From the NCBI GenBank assembly GCA_964507035.1, contig CAZDOQ010000001.1, positions 1-64,000 of the forward strand: a DNA stretch of 64,000 nucleotides. The letters run 5' to 3'. The DNA is from Pseudolachnospira sp964507035 (GTDB lineage Bacteria; Bacillota; Clostridia; Lachnospirales; Lachnospiraceae). The first letter of the stretch is position 1. Each line of letters opens with the position of its first letter. The position numbers and the translations under genes were made by a program. Positions 16,568 through 25,510 of this stretch are shown here, piece by piece. Below the pieces are notes generated by a model. That model saw nothing but the letters and a program-made list of their open reading frames with translations. It was not told the DNA's origin and made no database searches.

Positions 16568-17884
16568 TTATTTCGGGTCTCCCAGTTCTCTCCACTGATG
16601 CGGGATCCGGAACAGGCCCACGTCCGCAATGTTGGAGTAGACCTCAAACCGATGGGCGTCCTTATAATAGTCCATGGTATTGTCATAGATGTCCTGGATG
16701 GCCGTCTCCAGCAAATACTCGCAGGGCAAAAGCTCCACATTTTTTAAAATCAGTTCCACCGAACCGTCCTGGGTCAGGTCAAAAGCCGGCATCTGATCAA
16801 TCTTGGTGTTGGTTCCATAGCAGTGAATCCCGTCTATCCGGAACAGGGCGATGCCGATCACCGCGTTGTGAATGGGCTTTAACACCCGGTAGCTGATCCG
16901 CATGTGAATGGTCTCACCGGTGGCAAAGACCATCTTCTCCTCCCCCTCCGCGTTGTAGGTATGGACCTCGGTGACAAAGGCGGCCCGGGTTCCCCAGCGC
17001 CGGTCCGGATTTTCATACCCCTCCGGAATCCCCAGGACCTTTTCCTGCTCCCGCTTTTCCGGATTGTCCTCCTTCAGCTTCCGCTGCCGCTCTTTTTCCT
17101 TCTCCATGATTTCCTGGCGCTTTTCCCCCATATACTCCAGGTATTTGGCGTGGACCTCATAGGGGACTTCTTCCTCCCGGATCAGCCCGTCATGGATCCA
17201 AATGCTCCGGTCGCAGATCTGTTCAATCTGCCCCAGGGAATGGGAGACAATGACGATGGTGGTACCCTTTTCCTTGATCTCCCGGAGCCGGTTAAAGCAC
17301 TTGGTCTGAAAGTTGGCGTCCCCCACCGCCAGGATCTCGTCGATCAGCAGAATATCCGCGTCCACATTGATTGCCACAGAGAAGGCCAGGCGCATATACA
17401 TTCCGGAGGAGTAGGTGCGGACCGGATTGTCCAGATATTCCTCCAGCTCGGAAAACGCAATGATGTCGTCCATCCGGGCATCGATCTCCTTCTTGGTCAG
17501 GCCAAAGATGGAGGCGTTGGTATAAATATTTTCCCGGCCGCTCATATCCGGATGGAAACCGGCTCCCAGTTCAATGAGGCTGGACACCCGTCCCTTCATC
17601 TGGATGGTCCCGCTGTCCGGGTAGATGATCCGGGTCAAAAGCTTCAGAGTGGTGCTTTTGCCGCAGCCATTGTGACCAATGAGTCCCACCGCTTCGCCCC
17701 GTTTCACCTGAAAGCTAATGCCGTTGAGCACCCACCGCTCTTCATACCGGTTCCGGGATTTGAACAAAAGCCGTTCCTTCAACTGAGAGCCCTTGTCCAA
17801 GTACACTTTAAATTTTTTCTTCACATCCCGGACATCCACCACCACATCGTCCGGCGCGGCGTTCTGCACTTCTTCTATCGGCAC
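16568..17884 (-). CDS. wzt: ABC transporter ATPase for polysaccharide export, with C-terminal glycan-binding-type domain
   Basis: A 438-residue ATPase of the Wzt/TagH/RfbE type. It has Walker A GHNGCGKST (70-78), the signature YSSGM (158-162) and Walker B DILLIDE (177-183). After a charged helical linker (about 245-290), residues about 305-438 form a beta-rich domain of the Wzt_C type, which in Gram-negative O-antigen exporters binds the modified chain end. The start is GTG at 17884, preceded by AAGGAAG. It energises export of an undecaprenyl-linked glycan with the permease at 23201-24019. The two subunits are separated by five genes rather than adjacent. The extra domain implies a terminating mark on the polymer that it recognises (inference). 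Confidence 0.92.
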   Translation of the reverse strand: MPIEEVQNAAPDDVVVDVRDVKKKFKVYLDKGSQLKERLLFKSRNRYEERWVLNGISFQVKRGEAVGLIGHNGCGKSTTLKLLTRIIYPDSGTIQMKGRVSSLIELGAGFHPDMSGRENIYTNASIFGLTKKEIDARMDDIIAFSELEEYLDNPVRTYSSGMYMRLAFSVAINVDADILLIDEILAVGDANFQTKCFNRLREIKEKGTTIVIVSHSLGQIEQICDRSIWIHDGLIREEEVPYEVHAKYLEYMGEKRQEIMEKEKERQRKLKEDNPEKREQEKVLGIPEGYENPDRRWGTRAAFVTEVHTYNAEGEEKMVFATGETIHMRISYRVLKPIHNAVIGIALFRIDGIHCYGTNTKIDQMPAFDLTQDGSVELILKNVELLPCEYLLETAIQDIYDNTMDYYKDAHRFEVYSNIADVGLFRIPHQWRELGDPK

Positions 17885-17915
17885 TCTTTTCGCACTTCCT
17901 TTCCGCTCTGCCCTT

Positions 17916-20306
17916 TCAGGACAGTTTTTCCAATATCACCTGCCGGCAAATGAGCCCGCTGCCGCCTCCGGTTTGCAGCCGGATCTCCCAGCCGCTCACC
18001 GGCTCATCCAGCTGGAACTCCAGGACCGTCTCCCCGGAGTCCACCTGCTGCCGTTCCACAATCACCGGTTCCTCCGCCGAGCCAATCTCCACGTAGGTGG
18101 CGTCATACCCTTCATTCTGCTCCAGCTTTAGGGTGACCCGGTAGGTCCCCTCTTCCAGGTAGGCGTACGGTCCGTAAAACACCACGCCTCCCTCTTCCAG
18201 GGCCACAATATTTCCCTCAGCGTCATAGTCCGCCGCCTGAAGGACCAGGTCTCCTTCCTGCAAATTCACCCGGTCAGAAGGCTGATAATAAATTTTTCCC
18301 ACGGTACCGTTGTAATACCGGCGGTATAGGGAATCCGGGTACTCGCCCATGACCGCCTCCAGGTAGAGACCGGATAAGGTCTGATAGTGTTCCACTTCTT
18401 TTTGATAGTCCATCCGGGAGACCTGATAGAGGGGAAAATCTCCCACAAAGTTCAGTTCTCCGTTCTCCTCTATATAGCGCACCAGTTCTTCCGTCGCCGT
18501 GGCATCCGCTTGGTATACCTGTTTTCCGTACACATACCGCAGGATGGAGGCAATCTCGTTATTCCAGGCCAAGTAAACCGTATCGTCATCCAAATTGGCT
18601 GCCAGTTCCTGATACTGTTCATCCAGCCCTCCCAACATGGGAGTCAGCAGAAACGTCCGGCACTGCCAGACTAAAAAGCCCGTGAGGGCTGCTGTTCCGG
18701 CATAGATTCCCACACGCTTCCATTTCCGGCCATACCGGTTCCACAAAAACTGCCATCCATAGCAGCCCAGCAGGACTGTCACAGGAAAGTTGACGCTGAC
18801 CCAACGGCGGGCCGCCCAAATGTGATCAGCCGTAATGGAGGGGCTGATCAGATAGGCCGCCACACAGACCATTCCCATGCAGAGAAAGGCATAATACAGG
18901 TCCGCCTCCCTTTTTTTTTCCGCCAACAGCATCACGATCCCGGCTAACATCAGCAAAAACAAGGGCACGCTGACATACCAGCAATATTCAATGATCGCCG
19001 TCTTATTAAAATCGGTGCTGCGTCCCCAGTCGCTGCGGATCCAATACAGATAGACAAAGGCCAGTGCAAACAGAACGCTCCAGCCAATCTGGGCGGGGCA
19101 GTTGTCCGTCAGCTTGTGTATGATATTATACTTCTCCTGGGAAACCTCTTTCCATATCCCGGAGACAACACTGGCTATGATCAGCAGTCCAAACCCGATT
19201 CCATTGACCAGCCAGGCGGTCTGAAGCGCGTTGTTTCCAATATGCAGTATATAGTACGCAGGACTGAACCAATACAAGCACAGGCAGGCGGCTCCCATGA
19301 TCAGCAAATAGGCGGCGCAGCTTCCCCAAATGCTTTTCCGCTTTTTAGGATGCCAAACCATGCCGTAAGCTGCGGCCACCAGAAAGCCCAGCCCCACAAT
19401 CATCATGTCGATCCGATTGAAGATATTATAGCCCAGCAGGAAGCCGGCCCAAACCAGATACCGGTTTTTCCCGTCCCGCCAGCCGGTCATCCACAGATAC
19501 AACGCGGCAAAGAACAGCAGCTGGGCCAGCAGTTCCGTCTCCGCAATCCGGGCGCCCCACAGCTGAGCGGGATTTAACCCCAGGATCAAAACGGGAATGG
19601 CTGCCCGCCGGAAAAAAAATTCTTTCACAAAATAGTAAAACAGGAGCAGCGCCAAAATCCCCAACACCGCGTTGACCCGCAGCAGAAAGGCCATGCCCCC
19701 CAATCCGTACCCAATGGCCAGCAAAGAAGAATACATGGGCATAAAGTGGGCGGACACCTCTCCCACATCCGTTCCCAACTCCGGATACTGAACCGAAGTA
19801 TATAGCACCGGATAACCCGGGCTGATCAGGTCCCCATATTCCTGATACAACTCCTCCAACCGGCCGTCATAGGCAAAGGAAAAAGAACCGGTCTCCGCAA
19901 TATTGACCCCGTGAATGATATAAATCCCCGGGTCCCGGACCCCCGTCAAATACTCCGTGGGAAACGCCAAATACAGGCCGCCCAGAATCACCAGGATCCC
20001 CGCCAGCCACCAGTTGACCGGCTTTCCAGACAGGACCTGACGCCACTGGCTTAAGGAAAGGCCCTTGCCCCGCTCCCAAAGGCTGGCCACCGCATCTGCC
20101 GCCAGCAAAATGGCAGAGAGAAGCCCAATGGAAAAGCATCCGGCCAGGGCCAAAACCATGGCCACCCCGTTGGTCAGGAGCAACGCCCCCACCAGGGCGA
20201 AGACACCGTGCTTTCTTCCCATCTGTTCAGTTGTCTTTCCGACGGCCAGGCCCTGGAGCCACACGCCCCACTGCCACAAAAACGCCGCGCCAAACAGAAC
20301 GATCAT
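17916..20306 (-). CDS. Polytopic membrane glycosyltransferase-like protein (PMT/ArnT-like) with C-terminal beta domain
   Basis: A 796-residue protein with about a dozen hydrophobic segments in its first 540 residues. An extracytoplasmic loop after the first few spans contains LTGVRDPGIYIIHGVNIAETGS, the kind of acidic loop seen in GT-C enzymes of the PMT/ArnT/GT39-83 type. The last 100 or so residues are soluble and predicted beta-sandwich-like (EEGTYRVTLKLEQN and DEPVSGWEIRLQTGG). GT-C enzymes use polyprenyl-phosphate sugars on the outer face, so it may add side residues to the exported glycan. It overlaps the upstream GT4 by ATGA. Family assignment is from topology and loop sequence only. 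Confidence 0.7.
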   Translation of the reverse strand: MIVLFGAAFLWQWGVWLQGLAVGKTTEQMGRKHGVFALVGALLLTNGVAMVLALAGCFSIGLLSAILLAADAVASLWERGKGLSLSQWRQVLSGKPVNWWLAGILVILGGLYLAFPTEYLTGVRDPGIYIIHGVNIAETGSFSFAYDGRLEELYQEYGDLISPGYPVLYTSVQYPELGTDVGEVSAHFMPMYSSLLAIGYGLGGMAFLLRVNAVLGILALLLFYYFVKEFFFRRAAIPVLILGLNPAQLWGARIAETELLAQLLFFAALYLWMTGWRDGKNRYLVWAGFLLGYNIFNRIDMMIVGLGFLVAAAYGMVWHPKKRKSIWGSCAAYLLIMGAACLCLYWFSPAYYILHIGNNALQTAWLVNGIGFGLLIIASVVSGIWKEVSQEKYNIIHKLTDNCPAQIGWSVLFALAFVYLYWIRSDWGRSTDFNKTAIIEYCWYVSVPLFLLMLAGIVMLLAEKKREADLYYAFLCMGMVCVAAYLISPSITADHIWAARRWVSVNFPVTVLLGCYGWQFLWNRYGRKWKRVGIYAGTAALTGFLVWQCRTFLLTPMLGGLDEQYQELAANLDDDTVYLAWNNEIASILRYVYGKQVYQADATATEELVRYIEENGELNFVGDFPLYQVSRMDYQKEVEHYQTLSGLYLEAVMGEYPDSLYRRYYNGTVGKIYYQPSDRVNLQEGDLVLQAADYDAEGNIVALEEGGVVFYGPYAYLEEGTYRVTLKLEQNEGYDATYVEIGSAEEPVIVERQQVDSGETVLEFQLDEPVSGWEIRLQTGGGSGLICRQVILEKLS

Positions 20307-21487
20307 ACTGAATCTCCCACAAACTCAATCATCCGGGACAGCCGCTCCACAATCTTGTCCCACCGGTAATGCTCTTCCACATAGGCGGTCCCACCCGCTC
20401 CCATCCGCCGCCGCAGATCCGGCCGCTTCAGCAGATAGTTCACCGCTCCTTCAAACTCAAAGTAATCCCGGAAATAAAGGCCTCCGCCGCTGCGGATGCA
20501 GTGCTCCCGCAGCACATCGCACCGGCCGTTGACCACCACCGGAACGCCCAGGCTCATGGACTCCAGCACCACCATGGAAAGGCTCTCAAACCGGGATGGC
20601 AGCACTAGCGCCGTGGCTCCTGCCATCCCGTTGAACTTGGTCTCATCGGTCACAAACCCTAAAGAGAGAATATCCGGATGCCGGGGGATCTCCATCACCG
20701 GCTTCCCCATGAGGACCAGCTTCAGGGGGCCCGGATTGCGCTTTTTGTATTCCGGGAAATAGGAAAACAGCTGGGCGCAGCCCTTGGACTTGTCAATCCG
20801 GCCCACGTAGAGCAGATAGTCTGAAAGGCCGTGCTTTCTCCGGAACGTCTCCGGCTGGGGATGGGCCGGCGTTTCAATCCCCACGCCTCCCCTGCCCTGG
20901 TTGTTGGCCACCTCCGTGTTGTGAAACAGCCGCTCCACCAGATTCTGCTCCTCCCGGGTATTGTAAAAAATCCCCTTGGGCATGTGGAAAAAATCTTGGA
21001 AAATCGGCACATAGATGGGCGGCTCGTCATGGGCGGTGGGAATCAGAATGGATTTTTCCCGCACCAACGGCAGTCCCATAAACGTGGGGTAATACAGATA
21101 GGTGAAGAAGATAAACGTCCGGTAATCCCCGCTGTGCTGCCGGATATATTCCAGGAGAGCCGGACAGTAGGGCCCCTGCCATTCCATCCACCGCTGGTTT
21201 TCCTCCGCTGTGCTCTGATGGGCGTATACCTTGCCGGAGAGGGCGTCAAACTTCTTCCGGTTCCGGGTCCTGGCCACGGGAAAGCGCCGGACCAAAATGC
21301 CGTTTACCATCTCCTCATCGGAACGGTATTCATTTTTCCAGGTAATATAATCAATGGCCTTGGTGGTCAGCACCTCCACCTGATACCGCTCTGACAGATG
21401 CTCTGCCAGCTGGCGGCAGTGAAGTTCTGCGCCACCGTTGACCTCCATGCCATACCGTTGAATGACAAACGCATTTTTCTCTCTCAC
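20303..21487 (-). CDS. Glycosyltransferase family 4, paralogue of the 13872-15062 protein
   Basis: A 394-residue GT-B enzyme starting with an AFVIQRYGMEVNGGAELHCR acceptor loop. The donor domain has LLYVGRIDKSKGC and the motif PSRFESLSMVVLESMS. It is clearly related to the transferase at 13872-15062 (shared IPTAHDE-type motif and a DYFEFEGAV block near the C-terminus). It precedes the PMT-like gene with a 4-base ATGA overlap and follows the coiled-coil gene by 37 bases. Sequence relatives act in rhamnan assembly (family knowledge, not proven here). Confidence 0.88.
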   Translation of the reverse strand: MREKNAFVIQRYGMEVNGGAELHCRQLAEHLSERYQVEVLTTKAIDYITWKNEYRSDEEMVNGILVRRFPVARTRNRKKFDALSGKVYAHQSTAEENQRWMEWQGPYCPALLEYIRQHSGDYRTFIFFTYLYYPTFMGLPLVREKSILIPTAHDEPPIYVPIFQDFFHMPKGIFYNTREEQNLVERLFHNTEVANNQGRGGVGIETPAHPQPETFRRKHGLSDYLLYVGRIDKSKGCAQLFSYFPEYKKRNPGPLKLVLMGKPVMEIPRHPDILSLGFVTDETKFNGMAGATALVLPSRFESLSMVVLESMSLGVPVVVNGRCDVLREHCIRSGGGLYFRDYFEFEGAVNYLLKRPDLRRRMGAGGTAYVEEHYRWDKIVERLSRMIEFVGDSV

Positions 21488-21524
21488 GCCCGCTGCCCTT
21501 TCTACTGCTCTAGGCAGATTCGCT

Positions 21525-22040
21525 CTACTGTTCCTTCCGGGATTGATCCTCCTGGTGCTGATCCTCCAGGGCTTCCAGCCGCTTTTCCAGCACCCCGATC
21601 CACTCCTGCTGCTCCTTCACATAAGCCATCACCTGGCGAAGGCTCTGGACCAGCGCCTGGTTTTCCCGGTTCTGGGACTCCACAATGGGCACATAGGCAA
21701 AACGGATCAGCTTTCGGATCACCTTCTTCATAAGCCGAACCGGCAGGCTGCCCTCCGCCTGGTAATACCAGGGCACCTCCGCGTGAAGGGAAGCCTCCTG
21801 CACCCGCCGTTCCAGCTCCTCCAGCCGGAATTTATCCTCCTGGGCGTGAAGCAGTTCTTCCTCCCCGTCCACATCCCGGAAGCTGAGCATACTGGCATCA
21901 TAGCCCTTTTCCCGGATTTCCTGGCGGATTTCTTCCATGATTTTTTCCACGTCAACCGGCTCTATGGTTCCGGCCGCTGCGGCTTCCTGATTTTCAGTTC
22001 CCGCCATCACCTTCTCCTCCATCCGCTTTTCTTCTGCCAT
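21525..22040 (-). CDS. Stand-alone coiled-coil protein matching the N-terminus of the fused GT4
   Basis: A 171-residue, highly charged and helical protein with no signal peptide. The region KVIRKLIRFAYVPIVESQN (about residues 95-115) is close to VRKLIRFYVVPVLEEQN in the fused transferase at 15059-16549. A coiled coil of Glu/Gln/Leu-rich heptads follows. The first 40 residues are Glu/Ala-rich. It has no catalytic motif and is probably a scaffold or regulator for the neighbouring transferases or a membrane-surface anchor (inference). A 70-base gap to the transferase gene upstream contains a small TGCCGT/ACGGCA hairpin without a U-tract. Confidence 0.72.
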   Translation of the reverse strand: MAEEKRMEEKVMAGTENQEAAAAGTIEPVDVEKIMEEIRQEIREKGYDASMLSFRDVDGEEELLHAQEDKFRLEELERRVQEASLHAEVPWYYQAEGSLPVRLMKKVIRKLIRFAYVPIVESQNRENQALVQSLRQVMAYVKEQQEWIGVLEKRLEALEDQHQEDQSRKEQ

Positions 22041-22110
22041 CTCACATGCTTCCTTTCCACTGTTTGCCGTGTCTTTTACGGCATCCAGTTATACCCGCAG
22101 GGTGTTTCCT

Positions 22111-23184
22111 CTATCTGCTCAGGAAACGCGCCAGCAAAGTCCTGAAACGCCCCTGAATTTTCTGGTGCGAGAAGTCCTGCAGCCGCTGCCGCTGCCCCTC
22201 TAACACCTGTTCTCGCAACGCCGCATCCGTCAGCACCCGGTGGACCATCCCTGCCGTCAGCGCCGGGTCCTTCTCCGGCATCAAAATGCCGCTGCCGCCC
22301 AGGGTGTCTCCAATGGCGCTGCTGTCATAGGCCACAATGGGCAGGCCAAAATACATAGCCTCCACCAGGGGCACGCAAAACCCCTCGTGCTCGCTGGCAC
22401 AGACAAACACATCTGCCAGATGATAATAGGCCAAAATCTCGTCAAAGGGGATGTGGCCGGTGAAGATCACGTCCGGCGCCCCCAGGGCCTTCTGATAGGC
22501 CAGCAGCCGGGCATAATAGGACTCCATGCCCTGCCAGGAGCCCACCAGAAACAGCCGGGCGTCCGGATCATAGTATTTTTTATAGAAAGCAAAGGCCGCC
22601 AGCACGTCTTCCTGACACTTATTGGGCACAATCCGGCCGGTGAACAGCCAGTTGGTCCCCGGAAGATCCCGGTATTTGGCCAGCACCCAGCGACTGGGTT
22701 TCTTTTGGTAGTCCTCAAAGGGGATCAGAATGGGCAGTACATCCATAGCACAGATGTACCCCATTTGCTTCAGGTCCCGGCGATTAAAGTCCGACACCGG
22801 TAGGCAATAATCCGCATGGGCCGCCAGATACTTGGCCCCAGACAGGCCATACTGGCACTGATTGGCCTTCTCCGGCGCATAGGGGGCCAGAAAGGCGGGC
22901 GGCGTGATGTTGTGGTAGATCACAATCTTCCGGCAAGGGTACTCCCCAAACTGGTAATTCAACTCCGTGCCGGTGGAAAGGTGATATAGGACCACATCCT
23001 CCGGGGCCAGGGGCGGCAATTCCGAAATGGGCCGCACCGTCCCCTCCGGCAGCCGGGGGTCAATGTTTTCCGCAAAGATATGGGAACCATAGCCCATCTC
23101 CGCCAGAGCCGCCCCCAGGGCAATGGTGTCATTTCCCACCGCATCTCCAAAGGACAGAGTCGTCAAAACCTGCAAAATTTTCAA
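22111..23184 (-). CDS. Glycosyltransferase family 4, paralogue of the GT half of the fused protein
   Basis: A GT-B enzyme of 357 residues when started at TTG 23184. It begins LKILQVLTTLSFGDAVGNDT, the same opening as the GT half of the 15059-16549 protein, and both carry VLYHLSTGT-type and IYHNITPP-type blocks. The donor motif is SEHEGFCVPLVEAMYFG. The frame stays open 11 codons further, to another TTG at 23217, but that start would overlap the permease gene. An AGGAGGAG site lies 6-8 bases before 23184, so I place the start there. It is probably part of the core ABC-dependent glycan assembly set. Confidence 0.9.
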   Translation of the reverse strand: MKILQVLTTLSFGDAVGNDTIALGAALAEMGYGSHIFAENIDPRLPEGTVRPISELPPLAPEDVVLYHLSTGTELNYQFGEYPCRKIVIYHNITPPAFLAPYAPEKANQCQYGLSGAKYLAAHADYCLPVSDFNRRDLKQMGYICAMDVLPILIPFEDYQKKPSRWVLAKYRDLPGTNWLFTGRIVPNKCQEDVLAAFAFYKKYYDPDARLFLVGSWQGMESYYARLLAYQKALGAPDVIFTGHIPFDEILAYYHLADVFVCASEHEGFCVPLVEAMYFGLPIVAYDSSAIGDTLGGSGILMPEKDPALTAGMVHRVLTDAALREQVLEGQRQRLQDFSHQKIQGRFRTLLARFLSR

Positions 23185-23200
23185 TGTCTGCTCCTCCTGT

Positions 23201-24019
23201 TTACAGTTCCTCTGCAAATCCTTTCTGAAGCTTGCGGAAGGCCCAGTAGCCTATGACCAGCACCACAATGCCCAGAATCACCGCGCTGAGCAAGGTGTTG
23301 ATATGGGGAACCTGTCCATAGTAGAGGATATCCCGGTATGCCACGGTGATGGGCGTCATGGGATTCAAGCAGTAGATCCAATACAGGTTGCTCATATTAT
23401 GGGCAGCCAGCTGATTTTCCACCAGGGAGGTGGAGTAGAGCACCGGCGTCAGGTACATCCAAGCCATGGTCACAATTCCCAGGATATGCTCCAGATCCCG
23501 AAAATACACGGTGAGGCCGGAGGTGAAAAGGGCGCCGCCCAGAGCCAGCAGGTACTCCACGAGCATAATAATAGGAAGATACAGCAACGCCTCCCAGTGG
23601 AAATGCTCCCCTTCCGGCGGCACCGTGCCGCCGAGGATCATCACCGCAAAAATCACCAGGAAACACAACAGCATGTTCACAAAGGCGCTGGTCACATAGG
23701 AGATGGGCATGATCTCCCGGGGAAAATAGATTTTTTTTACCATGTCCTTGGAGGCGATAACACTGACAGACCCGCCGGTCAGGGAGGAGGAGAAGAAAAT
23801 CCAAGGCACCAGAGCCACAAACAGATGCAGATAGTATTTAGGGATATCGCTTCCCAGCAAAAAAGAGAACACCAGGGCATAGACCACCAGCTGCAGCAGC
23901 GGATTGAGGAAGGTCCACAGAAAGCCCAGCACAGACCCTTTGTATCTCCCCCGAAGTTCTTTTTTAACCAGACTGAAGATCATCTGGCGGTAGGCATATA
24001 GCTCTTTCAGCGCGCTCAT
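23201..24019 (-). CDS. wzm: ABC transporter permease for polysaccharide export
   Basis: A 272-residue integral membrane protein of the ABC-2/Wzm/TagG family. The N-terminal amphipathic segment YRQMIFSLVKKELRGRYKGS is followed by six hydrophobic spans, including LLQLVVYALVFSFLLG near residues 42-57. It should pair with the ATPase at 16568-17884 to move the undecaprenyl-pyrophosphate-linked chain across the membrane. It is the first ABC-system gene transcribed, 60 bases after the ligase-like gene upstream. It carries no extra domains. Confidence 0.92.
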   Translation of the reverse strand: MSALKELYAYRQMIFSLVKKELRGRYKGSVLGFLWTFLNPLLQLVVYALVFSFLLGSDIPKYYLHLFVALVPWIFFSSSLTGGSVSVIASKDMVKKIYFPREIMPISYVTSAFVNMLLCFLVIFAVMILGGTVPPEGEHFHWEALLYLPIIMLVEYLLALGGALFTSGLTVYFRDLEHILGIVTMAWMYLTPVLYSTSLVENQLAAHNMSNLYWIYCLNPMTPITVAYRDILYYGQVPHINTLLSAVILGIVVLVIGYWAFRKLQKGFAEEL

Positions 24020-24079
24020 AACATATCCTTTCCAGTTCCCAGCATAACTTACTCAGTAATTTTCAGAATAACACAAATC

Positions 24080-25510
24080 CTACTGTTTGGAAAGTGATTT
24101 TTTCATTAAGACGGCTCTGTCCCCCGCCATCAGCCGCCCCAGAAAGAACCAGAATGCCACGGCGGTGGGGGTGTTCACATACAAAATGTCCGAGACAAAC
24201 ATGGCCCCCACCGCCACGGTGATCACCACCAGCCCCGGAAAAAGGCGCCGGAAGGCATCCGGTTCTTCCCCGTCCCGGCCCCCCCTCACCTGCCGGACCA
24301 GGCAGCGAACCGCCAAAGCCGCAGCCGCCAGAAAAAGCACAAGCCCCAGGGTCCCCTGGCTCACCGTCACATCCACCAGCACATTGTGAAAGGTGTTCAG
24401 GATGTTTTCCCGGGTCACCATATAAGCATCCGGCATGTTCTCTTCCATATAGGGTACCACATTCCGGTAGGAGATGCCCAAAACCGGATGTTCCCGCCAA
24501 ATGGCAAGCCCGTCCTGCCAGATGGCAAACCGGCCGTTGGAGAAATCCTCTGAGAGGCCTTCTTCCCGGTGCAGCACACCGCTCTCCTGCGCCGCCCCCT
24601 CAGTTCCTGCCGGGATTTCCCCCGCTTCTGTCCCGGCCTCCGCCGCGGCTCCTGCCGTTCCTGTCCCCATCTCCTCCGCCGCGTATACCGGCGGATGCAG
24701 CCAGTTGTATCCCTGGCGCAAGAGAGGGAATGCTGGCACCAGCGCCAAGAAGAGCAAGACCGCTGCCAAAAGCTTCCGGCTCCGTCCCGGGATTCTTCTC
24801 TGGAAACATCCAAAGGCCAGAACCGCCGCCACCGCCAGGCACACCTGTCCGCTGCGGGAATAGGAAAAAACCAGATGCAGGTAGCAGAGGACGGCGCCAG
24901 CCATCCACAGCCCCCGCCGTTTTTCACCCTGTTCCATCAGATACAGGGCGCAGAGAATGGCAACCACCGAGAGGATGGCTCCGTAGTTGGGGTCCGAGTA
25001 GGCGCCCCAAAGCCGCCCTTCCTGGATTCCGATATACACGCCCCGGGCCGCATCGGCCCCGCTGTAGTCCACCGCCAGCATGGCCAAGCCGATCCCTGCC
25101 TGCCCGGCGGCGTAGACCGCCACCAACCGGCAGAACCGCACCGTTCCCCCGGCACCGTTTTCCCGCCAGGAAAGGCCGTAGACCAGGGCAAACTGAAGCG
25201 CCATCCAGAGCATAGCCTCCCCATTTTCCACAAGGCCATACTCCCGGGTGGACCAGGCTGCCAGTCCGTAGCTGAGCCAAAAAGCTGGCAGCAGAATCCC
25301 CAAGGGCAGGCCCCGGAAGCGCTTCCAATGGCAAGCCTCCCACAGCAGCAGGAGACACCCGGCCAAGGCCACTCCGCGGATGGCCCAGGCCATCCAGGGA
25401 CGCCCGGCGGTAAGGCTGTTGAAGGAGAAGGCTGCCAGCAAAAAATACGCGCAGGCAAACCAGCCTCCCGCATCAGCCCTTTGTTCTCTGCTCTGCCCAA
25501 TACTCTGCAT
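24080..25510 (-). CDS. O-antigen ligase/polymerase-like membrane protein (WaaL/Wzy superfamily)
   Basis: A polytopic protein of about 476 residues with some ten hydrophobic segments and a large extracytoplasmic loop. The loop is rich in Ala/Gly/Glu, then contains NGRFAIWQDGLAIWREHP, the stretch conserved in Wzy_C ligases and polymerases. Such proteins join lipid-linked glycans to each other or to an acceptor on the outer face. I place the start at ATG 25510 (MQSIGQSREQ), inside the 3' end of the upstream gene. An in-frame start at 25573 is possible. It lies side by side with a second member of the same superfamily, which is unusual for an ABC-exported polymer. Confidence 0.8.
   Translation of the reverse strand: MQSIGQSREQRADAGGWFACAYFLLAAFSFNSLTAGRPWMAWAIRGVALAGCLLLLWEACHWKRFRGLPLGILLPAFWLSYGLAAWSTREYGLVENGEAMLWMALQFALVYGLSWRENGAGGTVRFCRLVAVYAAGQAGIGLAMLAVDYSGADAARGVYIGIQEGRLWGAYSDPNYGAILSVVAILCALYLMEQGEKRRGLWMAGAVLCYLHLVFSYSRSGQVCLAVAAVLAFGCFQRRIPGRSRKLLAAVLLFLALVPAFPLLRQGYNWLHPPVYAAEEMGTGTAGAAAEAGTEAGEIPAGTEGAAQESGVLHREEGLSEDFSNGRFAIWQDGLAIWREHPVLGISYRNVVPYMEENMPDAYMVTRENILNTFHNVLVDVTVSQGTLGLVLFLAAAALAVRCLVRQVRGGRDGEEPDAFRRLFPGLVVITVAVGAMFVSDILYVNTPTAVAFWFFLGRLMAGDRAVLMKKSLSKQ

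Noticed and set aside
22041..22110. TGCCGT/ACGGCA hairpin between the GT4 and coiled-coil genes as a terminator.
   Set aside because: It is followed by AACAG rather than T, so it could at most tune translation or RNA stability.
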